In this document: positions 16,114 to 23,938 of the stretch, in pieces
How the letters are laid out: each line of letters opens with the position of its first letter
Position numbering within the stretch: the first letter of the stretch is position 1
Assembly (NCBI GenBank): GCA_045133795.1
Contig: JBGUUT010000111.1
Span: 1-32,671 of the forward strand
DNA length: 32,671 nucleotides
Source: RGIG8597 sp045133795
Lineage (GTDB): Bacteria > Spirochaetota > GWE2-31-10
Reading direction: 5' to 3'
Position numbers and translations under genes: made by a program
The notes under the pieces: model-generated
The model's input: the letters and a program-made list of their open reading frames with translations, nothing else
The model's database searches: none
What the model was told of the DNA's origin: nothing

Positions 16114-16977
16114 ATGTTGCCTAAAAATAAGTTTTTTGTTTTTATCACTATTGCACTTTTTAGTTGTGCAACATTACTTTTCAGTGAAAGTCCACGTGTA
16201 CTTCAAACATTGATACTTGAGGATTTTGAACTGGAAGGCGATGGTGGTGCCCCAAAAAGATATTGGACAGTAGTGCCGGATAGATTTGGTAGAGAGGGAA
16301 ATCTTGCTTCTGGAAAAAATTTACAGGAATTAAGATGGGTAAAAGCTTGGCCGGAAGCGTACTTTGGAACTGAAAAAGAAAGCGGTGCTGGAGAGTTTTA
16401 TTTTGGTCAGAAAAAGTTTGACGATGAAAATGCTGTAATTCGTCATACTGAAAAGTCTGCTACAAGTATGTCTGTAAAATTATGTTTTAATCGTCAAGGA
16501 TATAGAACTGTAGAACTTTATCCACTTTCAAAGAACGAAGATAGTGGAAAGTATGAAAAGACTCCGATTCCATTCAAAGGTAAAGTTGAAAAAATCGATT
16601 TTTGGGTTTGGGGATCAAATTTCAATTATAATTTACAATTAGTTCTTGTGGATTATAGAGGTGTTGAACATCGTTTGGATGTCGGTAGCTTAAAACACAT
16701 CGGATGGAAGAGTTTTTCAGTTGAGGTTCCTAAGACTGTACCTCAAAGCGTGTTGACAATTCCGAGTGACAGATATTTGACATTCAAAAAGTTTGTTATG
16801 TGGACAGATCCAAATGAAAGAGTTAGCGGAGCAACATATTATTTCGATCACATTACTTATGTGTCTGATGTTTATTCTGAACTATATGACGGATACAAAC
16901 TTGGCGACAGAGAGTATGTGGAAGAATTGGAAAAAGAAGCTCCTCAGGCTCCAGATGAAGCTGATGTGGTTCAATAA
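16114..16977 (+). CDS. flaA: flagellar filament outer layer (sheath) protein FlaA
   Basis: 287 residues with a signal peptide (TIALFSCATLLFS). FlaA proteins form or stabilise the sheath around the FlaB core of the periplasmic flagella of spirochaetes. Family features include LILEDFE at the mature N-terminus, WTVVPDRFG, WVWGSNFNYNLQLVLVDYRG (a beta-sandwich core), HIGWKSFSVEVP, and YYFDHITYVSDVY near the end. The C-terminus is acidic (EELEKEAPQAPDEADVV). AAGGAG lies 7 nt before the ATG. The next gene, 18 nt downstream, is a paralogue with the same core. Expression is probably high, given the strong promoter. Confidence 0.9.
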   Translation: MLPKNKFFVFITIALFSCATLLFSESPRVLQTLILEDFELEGDGGAPKRYWTVVPDRFGREGNLASGKNLQELRWVKAWPEAYFGTEKESGAGEFYFGQKKFDDENAVIRHTEKSATSMSVKLCFNRQGYRTVELYPLSKNEDSGKYEKTPIPFKGKVEKIDFWVWGSNFNYNLQLVLVDYRGVEHRLDVGSLKHIGWKSFSVEVPKTVPQSVLTIPSDRYLTFKKFVMWTDPNERVSGATYYFDHITYVSDVYSELYDGYKLGDREYVEELEKEAPQAPDEADVVQ

Positions 16978-16995
16978 AAGAGTGGAGGGCAAAAA

Positions 16996-17706
16996 ATGAT
17001 AAAGAATAAGTTATTAATTGGTGCACTTTTAGTTTGTGGATTATTTTCAGCTGTAGCTCAGGAAAGTTCTGACCCTGCAACTATAACAACTGCTAATTCT
17101 CAGATTACAGAAGTAAGACTTGACGGATTTGAAGATGCTTCATTCTGGAAAGTAGCTATGCCGCTTGAACAAGGTGTTATTTCTCGTCAATCAAGAGTTG
17201 GTCGACCTTCTGATATTTCTTCAGATGCATGGAACGAAAGAGACGAAAGATATGGTATTCCAAACGTTTATGCAAAAGAAAAAGTTCTTGGGGTAAAAGT
17301 TGAATATATGAAAAGAGGACATCACTGGTTCTCTTTAAAACCTCAAAAACCTATTATGATTGAAGGTATTTGTCAGGAAATCACAGTTTGGGTTGCTGGT
17401 AGAAATTATAACCATACTTTGAAAGTTTTACTTCAAGATTTTTATGGTAACAGCAGACAACTTTATGTTGACCGTTTAAGATTTGTTGGTTGGAAAGAAC
17501 TAAAAGTTTCTATTCCGGAAAGTATCATTCAAAGAGATTTCCACTTTGTTGACAGACAGGGAATTAAATTTACTGGATTTTTAGTAGAATGTGACCCTGT
17601 TGAAACATACGGAACATATTACGTATATTTTGATGAATTGCGTGCATTGACTGATATCTTTAACGAAAAAACTAGAGACCTTGATGATATGGTTGATGGT
17701 TGGTAA
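16996..17706 (+). CDS. flaA: second FlaA-family flagellar sheath protein
   Basis: 236 residues with a signal peptide (LLIGALLVCGLFSAVAQ). It shares with the upstream FlaA the core VWVAGRNYNHTLKVLLQDFYG, FVGWKELKVSIPE and TYYVYFDELRALTDIF, so it is a diverged tandem paralogue about 50 residues shorter. GGAGG lies 7 nt before the ATG. A terminator follows 20 nt after the stop, so the two flaA genes form one short transcript. Two FlaA types in one sheath are known in treponemes and Brachyspira. Which of them matches a given characterised FlaA cannot be settled by eye. Confidence 0.88.
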   Translation: MIKNKLLIGALLVCGLFSAVAQESSDPATITTANSQITEVRLDGFEDASFWKVAMPLEQGVISRQSRVGRPSDISSDAWNERDERYGIPNVYAKEKVLGVKVEYMKRGHHWFSLKPQKPIMIEGICQEITVWVAGRNYNHTLKVLLQDFYGNSRQLYVDRLRFVGWKELKVSIPESIIQRDFHFVDRQGIKFTGFLVECDPVETYGTYYVYFDELRALTDIFNEKTRDLDDMVDGW

Positions 17707-17726
17707 GATTTTGTATTAAATAATAG

Positions 17727-17757
17727 AAGCCTCCTTTGTTAAAAGGGGGCTTTTTTC
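17727..17757 (+). terminator. rho-independent terminator after the flaA pair
   Basis: AAGCCTCCTTT (17727-17737) pairs with AAAGGGGGCTT (17742-17752) with one G-T pair and a four-base loop. Six T follow at 17751-17756. The coiled-coil gene begins only about 30 nt later, so it depends on read-through or its own promoter. Confidence 0.88.
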
Positions 17758-17784
17758 AATATGACATATAAGAGAGAGGTAAAA

Positions 17785-18582
17785 ATGAAGATTTCTGATT
17801 CAGATATGGAAAAGTTGGAAAATCTAAAAAAGAAATTGACTATAACTTATAAAATGTCGACAAAGGTTGCTTTGAAACAAGAGCTTAAAGCTCAGATTGA
17901 AGAAATTGATAAAATATTTGCTGATATTAATGCAGGAAAGTTTGTTGATTTAGCAAAATTCAATATTTTTTCAAAATCAACCAGAGATAGTTTGGATAGC
18001 GAGAAAGATCGTCGAAAAGAAGTTCTTGGGGTTTACGAAGCTATACGTCCATTGAAGCTTTGTAAATCATCAAAAGATTCTGAGGCTGACTTACTTTTTT
18101 CATATTTTCATTATTTTGAAAATCAATTTTATCCTTGTTTGACACCTCAAAACTTTAAGTTAAGATTTGACGCCGGAAAAAAACGTGATGATTTCTTGTT
18201 GATTGCAGATATCCTGAAAAAAGATTTTAAAAATTATCAGGACGATGTTAATAATGCGGCATACGTAAAAGGTGAAGAACAAGGTTCGCTTTATGAAGAA
18301 AAATTAAAACATGAAAAACATGTTCTGATTTCGAAGGTGACAGAATTCTTTGAAAAGGTTTTAAAATTTGTAGAGGTTATTGATAAAGCAATGGAAGATG
18401 GAGATACAATTCTTCTTGAGCCGGAAAGAGAAGTGTCATATCAAATTGTAGATGAAAGAGATAAGGCAGATTTTAACAGAATGGAAGTTAAAAATATTTT
18501 GCCGGAATTGAGTTTATTCTTGAGATCGTTTTTTGATAATGTTCAATTGCCTAATTTTGCAAAAAACACGTTGAAGAGATAA
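17785..18582 (+). CDS. cytoplasmic coiled-coil protein downstream of flaA
   Basis: 265 residues from the ATG at 17785, chosen because AGAGG lies 5 nt upstream. The frame is open back to an ATG at 17761, but that codon abuts the terminator T-run and has no ribosome binding site. No signal peptide and no membrane segment. The protein is highly charged and mostly helical (MEKLENLKKKLTITYKM, then LKQELKAQIEEIDKIFADI), with a central part rich in aromatic residues (DLLFSYFHYFENQFYPCL). No named domain recognised. Position suggests a flagellar or cytoskeletal helper conserved next to flaA in treponemes, which is inference. Confidence 0.75.
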   Translation: MKISDSDMEKLENLKKKLTITYKMSTKVALKQELKAQIEEIDKIFADINAGKFVDLAKFNIFSKSTRDSLDSEKDRRKEVLGVYEAIRPLKLCKSSKDSEADLLFSYFHYFENQFYPCLTPQNFKLRFDAGKKRDDFLLIADILKKDFKNYQDDVNNAAYVKGEEQGSLYEEKLKHEKHVLISKVTEFFEKVLKFVEVIDKAMEDGDTILLEPEREVSYQIVDERDKADFNRMEVKNILPELSLFLRSFFDNVQLPNFAKNTLKR

Positions 18583-18607
18583 AAATTACTTTATTTTATT
18601 ACAATAT

Positions 18608-18641
18608 TTAAAGTACTTAGTTGTGCAACTAAGTACTTTAA
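18608..18641. repeat. 16-bp perfect inverted repeat between convergent genes
   Basis: TTAAAGTACTTAGTTG (18608-18623) and CAACTAAGTACTTTAA (18626-18641) are perfect complements with a two-base TG centre. There is no clear T-run on either side, so it is not a textbook terminator. It may still act as a bidirectional transcript end or 3' stabilising hairpin between the genes ending at 18582 (+) and 18689 (-). Confidence 0.85.
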
Positions 18642-18688
18642 CTCTATTCATTTATATTGCAGAAATTAAAATATGCAATGTTACAAGA

Positions 18689-19192
18689 TTATTCTATAAC
18701 AGCACCTATTTCTTTGCCGATTTCTTTTAATATTTCTCGCTTTTTTCTGGAATTAAAACGTTTTGTCATATTTATTTTAGTACAGCCGCTTTTAACTACT
18801 TTGTAATTGGTAAGGGAATAGTAGGCATAAGGGATTTCATTTAACGAGAACTCGGCAGTGCCGTTTTCGTCGGTAAATTTGTAATCAATTTTTATGATAA
18901 GTACCATATCGGCACCGCTGAATTTTGCTTCTCCGATAAACGGTACTGGGTCTAATGCTCCGTTTCGTTCGGTAATGGGTTTATCTATTTGCATATCAAA
19001 AAAAAGAATGTCAGTGTCCCATAAATGGTCAATAATCCCATCAAAAATCGGAGTTTCTTTTTGTGCTTCAAAGGTGCTGTTTTCAGTTTCTTCAACCATT
19101 AAAAGAAGCGTGGAGTATCCGAAGTTTCTTATTGCGTAAGAACTAAACAATGAAAAAATGATGATTGCAGTTATAAGAAAAAGTTTTTTCAT
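18689..19192 (-). CDS. small exported protein of unknown function
   Basis: 167 residues with a signal peptide (LITAIIIFSLFSSYA). The mature part contains FDGIIDHLWDTDILFFDMQ and a beta-rich middle (FSGADMVLIIKIDYKF), then a basic C-terminus (KRFNSRKKREILKEIGKEIG). No domain recognised. AAAGGA lies about 7 nt upstream of the ATG. It is the last gene of the minus-strand run that begins at 23815, 14 nt after the oxidoreductase gene. No terminator with a T-run follows, only the palindrome at 18608-18641. Confidence 0.7.
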   Translation of the reverse strand: MKKLFLITAIIIFSLFSSYAIRNFGYSTLLLMVEETENSTFEAQKETPIFDGIIDHLWDTDILFFDMQIDKPITERNGALDPVPFIGEAKFSGADMVLIIKIDYKFTDENGTAEFSLNEIPYAYYSLTNYKVVKSGCTKINMTKRFNSRKKREILKEIGKEIGAVIE

Positions 19193-19206
19193 AATAGTAT
19201 CCTTTA

Positions 19207-20217
19207 TTAAATAAAATGTTTTTTTATATCTTCAAGAGCTTTGAGTGTGTTTATTCCGTCATCAAGTGTAGAAATCAAAGGTGATTTATTATCCAAAAAA
19301 TCAACGGCGTTTTGTACCATGTTAGAAAAATAACCACTTTTATGAGCAGCTTTATATTTTCGATTTTTTAACAAAGAGAAAAAGCCGGAATAATAAGGTG
19401 ATTCTTTTTTTGTCTCAACTTGAAACAAGCCGTTTCCGATGAGGATTCGTCCTTCACTGAAACGCAATTCTAAATCAAAACCGAAATATTTGCACCGTCC
19501 GGAAAATGTAAGTGATATGCCGATATCATCAAGTAGATAATTAACTTCAGCTTGTCGCACGGAATTGTCATTATCTCGAATAATATTTGAAACTATCGGA
19601 TTTTCTAATTGTCTTCCTAGTAAATATTGAACGATATCTACAAGGTGTGTACCGTCGTGAATCAAACTGTATGCACCGGAAGCTTCTTGTGAAGCAGAAT
19701 ATACACGCATTCCCGACCAAAGAGAGCCGCGAATTAATTGTAAATTACCTAATTTATTATTTTCTATAAGTTTTTTCACAAGTTGATAATCTTTAGAAAA
19801 ACGCCTTTCATGATTAATCATCACCGGAACTTGTAATTGTGTACTGATTTCTTTGATTTTATATGCTTCCTCACTATTTAAGGCTACCGGCTTTTCAAGT
19901 ATTACTAAACGAGGACGCGATTTTAAAACTTTTAAAGTTGTTGATAAATGAGCATCTTCATTTACGGCTACAGTTATAATGTCTGCAGATGTTTCAGATA
20001 AAAGACTGTCAATATGTCCGAAAATCTTAGCTTGAGGATTTTCCTTTTGCCATAATGTAAGACGAGTTCCGTCAATGTCACAACCGGCAATAAGTTTAAT
20101 TCGTTTGTTTGCATTTAAAGCTGCTGTATGTGCAGCGGGTTGTTCGCGTCTGCGATCTTTCCCAAGTAAAAAACCGATTCGTCCGGTTCCTATAATAGCG
20201 GCTTGATATTGTTTCAT
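19207..20217 (-). CDS. Gfo/Idh/MocA-family NAD(P)-dependent oxidoreductase
   Basis: 336 residues, the usual family length. The N-terminal Rossmann fold has GTGRIG (10-15) for the dinucleotide. EKP (108-110) holds the conserved catalytic Lys109. HDGTHLVD (His187, His191, Asp194) is the usual second catalytic motif. The substrate is probably a sugar, inositol or similar polyol, but the family is broad and nothing local fixes it. AAGGAT lies about 7 nt before the ATG. It is 11 nt downstream of the cysteine-cluster gene in a tight run, and no sugar transporter or kinase is adjacent. Confidence 0.88.
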   Translation of the reverse strand: MKQYQAAIIGTGRIGFLLGKDRRREQPAAHTAALNANKRIKLIAGCDIDGTRLTLWQKENPQAKIFGHIDSLLSETSADIITVAVNEDAHLSTTLKVLKSRPRLVILEKPVALNSEEAYKIKEISTQLQVPVMINHERRFSKDYQLVKKLIENNKLGNLQLIRGSLWSGMRVYSASQEASGAYSLIHDGTHLVDIVQYLLGRQLENPIVSNIIRDNDNSVRQAEVNYLLDDIGISLTFSGRCKYFGFDLELRFSEGRILIGNGLFQVETKKESPYYSGFFSLLKNRKYKAAHKSGYFSNMVQNAVDFLDNKSPLISTLDDGINTLKALEDIKKHFI

Positions 20218-20228
20218 TTTTTATCCTT

Positions 20229-20711
20229 TTATGAAATTGAAGGAAGTTCGGTATCTAACAGTGTCAGACGATAACCGAGAGATTTCATTTTTTTTAACGG
20301 GAAAAAATCTATCGGCAAATCTTTATCCAGATATTTTTTTATTATTTCATCGACTTTATTTGCCTGTTCTAAAAAAAGCTCCCAATGCGGACAATTTTTG
20401 TCTATTGCCAGACAGAAAGTATTATCGTGTTTTAATAACTTTTTTTTCGTAATTATAAAAAACGGATATGTCGCACAAACAAAAGGGAAAGCGTCAGTAT
20501 TGTAAATATCACAATTAAAATTATTGTAGTGTTGGCAGAATTTCCCCATAATGAATTTGTTTTTTTGTTTATCAAACGGAAAAAAAGTTTGTGATAAATG
20601 GCGATTAAAACAGAAGTGTTGTTGAAGTGTTTCTTCTGAAAATTCAGTAACTTCATAATCTTCGTAGCGGCAACATCCTTTGCAAGATGCACAAACTTTA
20701 TGTTGAATCAT
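20229..20711 (-). CDS. YkgJ-type cysteine-cluster protein
   Basis: 160 residues. The N-terminus has Cys7, Cys10, Cys13 and Cys14 (CASCKGCC), followed by FCQHY, NCDIY and PFVCATYPF in the arrangement of the YkgJ/UPF0153 zinc- or iron-binding family. Further Cys residues lie at FCLAI and NCPHW. The family function is not established. No signal peptide, so cytoplasmic. GGAG lies 8 nt before the ATG. It is 18 nt from its upstream and 11 nt from its downstream neighbour. Confidence 0.8.
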   Translation of the reverse strand: MIQHKVCASCKGCCRYEDYEVTEFSEETLQQHFCFNRHLSQTFFPFDKQKNKFIMGKFCQHYNNFNCDIYNTDAFPFVCATYPFFIITKKKLLKHDNTFCLAIDKNCPHWELFLEQANKVDEIIKKYLDKDLPIDFFPLKKMKSLGYRLTLLDTELPSIS

Positions 20712-20729
20712 AGCTATTTCTCCAATGTT

Positions 20730-21461
20730 CTAAATCGGCTTTTTATCAATATCTTTTAACTTATTGCGGAAAAAGTCTGCTGTGTCAGAAAAGGTTATCA
20801 AAGCTTCTTTTCCTTCATCGGAAAGGCAGTATAACCCGCGTTTAATTCTGGTAAACCAACCATAGAAATTAGCACTTAAGATTGTTCCTGTTCTGCGTTT
20901 ACTGCTTCCGAGTTTACGTAAACTTTCCGGGGATAATTCGCCGAACTTTTCTAAACAGCAAGCGATAAAAATGGAACGTTCTCGGTAAAGAGTGAGAAGT
21001 TTTTTTTGATTACTGCCGCCGCAATTTCCGTCAGTGGCACGTAATGCGGATTCTTTTACAATCATTCGCCGTTTGCGTGAGTTTTTATTTACTCGTGAAG
21101 ATTGTTTCGGAGCTAAAGCTTCTTCAACTTCTGCATTTTCAGAATCTTCAAAATCAACTAATAAAAGCCCTAAGTCTAGTTTTTTTAAGATATATAAAAT
21201 ATCCAAAAGCTTACGATATTTTACCGGCGGCTTTTGGATTACAATATAGACGTTTTCGGCAGATTTTTGGCGTGCAACACCTTGAAGTAAAAGTTCGATT
21301 GTTAATCCTCGTTTAAACTCGGCGATTATCAATTCGTCATCTTTTACGGCTGTTAAATCGCAATCTTTTACTTCTGCATGAACAGTGTAGCCTTTATCTT
21401 CGAACCATTTTTTTACGTGCGGATAAAGCTCTGTTTCCTTCTTTATTTTGTAGCGTTTCAT
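20730..21461 (-). CDS. DUF2161 protein with PD-(D/E)XK nuclease-like fold
   Basis: 243 residues. The N-terminal half has the restriction-enzyme-like pattern: an N-terminal helix ELYPHVKKWFEDKG, Asp in VKDCDLTAV, and the E-x-K strand ELIIAEFKRG. LTIELLLQGVARQKSAENVYIVI is typical of DUF2161. The C-terminal half has a basic segment (NKNSRKRRMIVKE) and a winged-helix-like end (WFTRIKRGLYCLSDEG). Whether it cleaves nucleic acid is unknown, and it could be a lone nuclease or a repair factor. Its ATG overlaps the upstream stop by 4 nt (ATGA). Confidence 0.8.
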   Translation of the reverse strand: MKRYKIKKETELYPHVKKWFEDKGYTVHAEVKDCDLTAVKDDELIIAEFKRGLTIELLLQGVARQKSAENVYIVIQKPPVKYRKLLDILYILKKLDLGLLLVDFEDSENAEVEEALAPKQSSRVNKNSRKRRMIVKESALRATDGNCGGSNQKKLLTLYRERSIFIACCLEKFGELSPESLRKLGSSKRRTGTILSANFYGWFTRIKRGLYCLSDEGKEALITFSDTADFFRNKLKDIDKKPI

Positions 21462-23035
21462 CTGACGTTTTCAGGGCGATTGTCACCGGGAACAGGCATA
21501 GGAAGTGCAAAATCATCGTATTCTTTTTTTATTCCGTAATAATCTAATAATTTACTTACACAACCGATAGCACTGATTAACGCACCGGAAGTTCCGCCGC
21601 CGGGAGTTACCCATGCACTAGAGAAATACAAGTTCTTTTTATGAAATGTGTTAGGAAAACGGAACAGATTTGTTTGAGCCCATTCCTGTGCCGCACCGTA
21701 AACTGCACCGCCGTCATTTAAAGTAAATCTCTTCATTGTAAGCGGTGTTCCAATTTCTACAACTTCTATGCTGTCTTTAAATCCGGGGAAGTGTTCTTCT
21801 ATTCGATTTATCAAGTTTTCTGTAATTCGTTTTTTTTCTGCACGATAAGCTTCTTTATCGTTTTTATATTTTTCCCAATATTTTTCATTATCTGTGATAC
21901 ATAACGAAGCCGTGAATCGTCCGTCTTTCATCATATCTTTATCAAGCATATATGAAGTAAAAAATATCGGACGCTTTTCGTGTGGGAAAAACTTTCTGCA
22001 TTTTTTAGTAACTTTGCTTACATCATCATTTTCATTGACTATATAACAATATTCTTTGATTCCTAATTTTTCAGGAGTAGTTTTTAATCCTAAATATACG
22101 ACAAAAAGCGATGTTGAAGGAATCATGTTTAATGCATGAGCTCTCCAAATTCCGCCGAAATTTTTTTTATCGATAATATTGCGGAATGTTGAAATCAAAG
22201 AGGAATTACAAATTACTAAGTCAGACAAATGAGTTTCTTTTCCGTCGTTAATTTCTACGCCGCAGGCTTTTTTATTGTTAAAAAGTATTTTTGTTACTTT
22301 CTTATTTGTTTCTACAGTACCGCCGTTTTCACGAATAATGTCAGCCAATGCATTAGAAAATGTACTGGAAGTACCTTTTATGTAATAAGATTCGTTGAAA
22401 TATGAATAAGTCGGCATAGAGAAATACAAAATATTCATTTTGTTGGTGTTGTCAGAGTAATAGCAAAACAATTGTGTAAGAATTGTTTTGGCTTTAGGAT
22501 TTTTGATTCCTTTTACAAGACCGGCTAATGTCTGAAAACAACCGGGAATCAACATCGGATATTTTACAGGAGTGTTTTTCATTGCCGTCAAAAAATCCGG
22601 TTCTTGCAAATATCCGGCGACTTGTGATGACATCTTCTTAATCTTGTTGATAATTTTTATGATTTCTTTTTTATCTTCCGGAAATTCTTGTGTCAATTTT
22701 TCGGCATATTCATCAAAACTATGCGGCAATGTAAATTTATAGCCATCTTTAAATACAGAAGTATAAGGCGATGAAACCGGAATAAATTTTACTCTGTCAA
22801 AAATACCGAGATAACGAAAAGTTCGTAATTTTAAATCATCCGGGTAAAAACCGTTTAATTCATGCATTGAAGATTCAAACAGATAATCTCCACGTTTCCA
22901 ACTGGTGAGATAGCCTCCGATTTGCGGGCGAGCTTCAAATACGTTTACTTTAAAACCGTGTTTTGCAAGAAGTGCTCCGGCAAAAAGACCGCCGACACCG
23001 CTTCCGATAATCGAAATAGAAGGTTTGTTGTTCAT
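21458..23035 (-). CDS. CrtI-like FAD-dependent oxidoreductase (phytoene desaturase / retinol saturase type)
   Basis: 525 residues. The N-terminal dinucleotide fold is IIGSGVGGLFAGALLAKHGF (Gly11, Gly13, Gly16) followed by FEARPQIGGYLTSW. GGTVETNKKVTKILFN (middle) and the C-terminal GGAVYGAAQEWAQ plus AWVTPGGGTSGALISAIGC match the CrtI/carotenoid-isomerase/retinol-saturase superfamily. No other carotenoid gene is near, so the substrate may be another polyunsaturated lipid. A prenyl diphosphate synthase exists at 8351 but in a different operon. It is second in the run from 23815, 27 nt after the Nif3-like gene, and overlaps the next gene by 4 nt. Confidence 0.85.
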   Translation of the reverse strand: MNNKPSISIIGSGVGGLFAGALLAKHGFKVNVFEARPQIGGYLTSWKRGDYLFESSMHELNGFYPDDLKLRTFRYLGIFDRVKFIPVSSPYTSVFKDGYKFTLPHSFDEYAEKLTQEFPEDKKEIIKIINKIKKMSSQVAGYLQEPDFLTAMKNTPVKYPMLIPGCFQTLAGLVKGIKNPKAKTILTQLFCYYSDNTNKMNILYFSMPTYSYFNESYYIKGTSSTFSNALADIIRENGGTVETNKKVTKILFNNKKACGVEINDGKETHLSDLVICNSSLISTFRNIIDKKNFGGIWRAHALNMIPSTSLFVVYLGLKTTPEKLGIKEYCYIVNENDDVSKVTKKCRKFFPHEKRPIFFTSYMLDKDMMKDGRFTASLCITDNEKYWEKYKNDKEAYRAEKKRITENLINRIEEHFPGFKDSIEVVEIGTPLTMKRFTLNDGGAVYGAAQEWAQTNLFRFPNTFHKKNLYFSSAWVTPGGGTSGALISAIGCVSKLLDYYGIKKEYDDFALPMPVPGDNRPENVR

Positions 23036-23062
23036 GGAAAACTCCTTAAATGATGAATAAAA

Positions 23063-23815
23063 TTATAACCCGGTAGGTGCATTAATAAATTCTGTTTCGA
23101 CAGAGAATGTTTCTGAAAGCAATTTTTGCAACGCAAGAACACCCCATATTTCGGTATGATAATGTCCGCCGAATATAATGTTGGCATTTTGTTCTTTTGC
23201 AGCGTGATACAAAATATGTTCTGCGTCTCCGGTAATAAAAACTTCAGCTCCGGCATCGACAAACTCTTGGAAATAATGTCCGCCGCCGCCGGAAAGAACG
23301 CCGACTTTAGTGACTTCTTTTTTTCCGAATGGCAATATTTTTAAGCTGTCGTGGGGAATTTCTAATGTTTTAGCAATATCGTCAACTGTTTTTGCGGCGG
23401 CTAATTCGCCGATATATCCTACTGCAAATCCTTTGTGAAAGCCGCAAGGCTTAAAGTTTGAAGCGTTGAGTTTTTTTAAGATTTGAGCATTATTTCCCAC
23501 TTCAGCGTGTCCGTCCAGAGGAAGATGATAAGCCAGAAGACCGATATTATTTTCCAGTAACGCTTTTAGGCGACGATAATGTCCGCCGGTAATCGGTAAA
23601 TCTTTTCCCCAAAATAAACCGTGATGTACAATCAGTAAATTACAGTTTGCAGAAATAGCTTTTTCTATTGTTTCTTCACAAACATCTACGGCAAAGGCGA
23701 TTTTCTTTATTTCGCCGGTATTTTCTACTTGAATTCCGTTGTATCCGAAATCCGGAACAGGAGAACTCATTAATAATTCAGTTAAAAATTGATTGATAGT
23801 GTTAATAGTTTGCAT
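23063..23815 (-). CDS. Nif3-like dinuclear metal centre protein
   Basis: 250 residues, the length of the short form without the central insert. Metal-ligand motifs are HHG (His64, His65), HLPLD (His97, Asp101) and GGHYHTE (His218, His220, Glu222). DFGYNGIQVE and VGVLSGGGGHYFQEF are further signatures. Relatives form hexameric toroids with two metals per subunit. Their function is unsettled, with GTP cyclohydrolase I type 2 being a common but doubtful label. First gene of the six-gene minus-strand run. TATATAAG lies only a few bases before the ATG, so the transcript may be leaderless or start further up. Confidence 0.88.
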   Translation of the reverse strand: MQTINTINQFLTELLMSSPVPDFGYNGIQVENTGEIKKIAFAVDVCEETIEKAISANCNLLIVHHGLFWGKDLPITGGHYRRLKALLENNIGLLAYHLPLDGHAEVGNNAQILKKLNASNFKPCGFHKGFAVGYIGELAAAKTVDDIAKTLEIPHDSLKILPFGKKEVTKVGVLSGGGGHYFQEFVDAGAEVFITGDAEHILYHAAKEQNANIIFGGHYHTEIWGVLALQKLLSETFSVETEFINAPTGL

Positions 23816-23892
23816 GGCTTATATATAAACAATATTGCCGGATTTAGCAATTTTAGAAGATGAAAGACTGATATTTTGTAAAATAAATTAAT

Positions 23893-23930
23893 AAAAAAGG
23901 ACGACTTTTTATGAAGTCGTCCTTTTGCAT
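23893..23930 (-). terminator. rho-independent terminator of ileS
   Basis: On the minus strand AAAGGACGACTT and AAGTCGTCCTTT (plus-strand 23914-23925 and 23896-23907) form a 12-bp perfect stem with a six-base loop. The A-run at 23893-23898 gives the U-tract. It begins 9 nt after the ileS stop codon and isolates ileS from the Nif3-like operon. Confidence 0.92.
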
Positions 23931-23938
23931 ATATAAAC

